From the NCBI GenBank assembly GCA_002789465.1, contig PFTH01000131.1:1721-8318 (forward strand): a DNA stretch of 6,598 nucleotides, given 5' to 3'. A program made the position numbers and the translations under genes. A model generated the notes under the pieces. The model ran no database searches, had not been told where the DNA came from, and saw only the letters and a list, made by a program, of their open reading frames with translations. Below, piece by piece: positions 6,592-6,598 of the stretch; position 1 is the first letter of the stretch; each line of letters opens with the position of its first letter. This stretch comes from Candidatus Roizmanbacteria bacterium CG_4_9_14_0_8_um_filter_34_12 (lineage in GTDB: Bacteria > Patescibacteriota > Microgenomatia > UBA1406 > GWC2-37-13).

Positions 6592-6598
6592 ACATGTA

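Overview
The window is AT-rich and holds three long genes. Two are on the + strand: a very large unnamed protein and an AAA-type ATPase. The third, transcription termination factor Rho, is on the - strand and converges on them. The standard code fits: the genes end in TAA, TAG and TAA, and TGA is not read as sense. Starts lack clear Shine-Dalgarno sequences. The Rho has a short low-complexity N-terminus in place of the usual helical domain, and a DUF4143-type ATPase lies beside it. These traits suggest a Candidate Phyla Radiation (Patescibacteria) bacterium or a similar uncultured lineage. This is inference; no marker here proves the phylum.

Layout. Positions 1-191 are a leader region. It has a GC-richer hairpin at the left edge, a near-consensus sigma-70 promoter (TTTACA, 17 nt, TATAAT) with an inverted repeat over the expected start of transcription, and a possible 10-codon leader peptide whose stop overlaps the next start as ATGA. 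Positions 192-3749 encode a 1185-residue protein. It carries two separate HExxH motifs, one in each half, each followed 32-37 residues later by a Glu-Gly, as in gluzincin zinc metallopeptidases. The surroundings of both motifs resemble the DUF885 peptidase family, so this looks like a twin-headed tandem metallopeptidase. It is the most notable item in the window. A textbook promoter (TTGACA, 17 nt, TATACT) in the 84-nt gap then drives a 401-residue ATPase at 3834-5039. The 197-nt convergent gap, 5040-5236, holds two GC-rich hairpins of similar shape and short direct repeats. Rho occupies 6547-5237.

The three genes do not form an evident pathway. Each + strand gene has its own promoter, and Rho is housekeeping. 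No mobile element, CRISPR array, tRNA or rRNA was recognised. The two possible traces of dispersed repeats are at the window edges and in the convergent gap.
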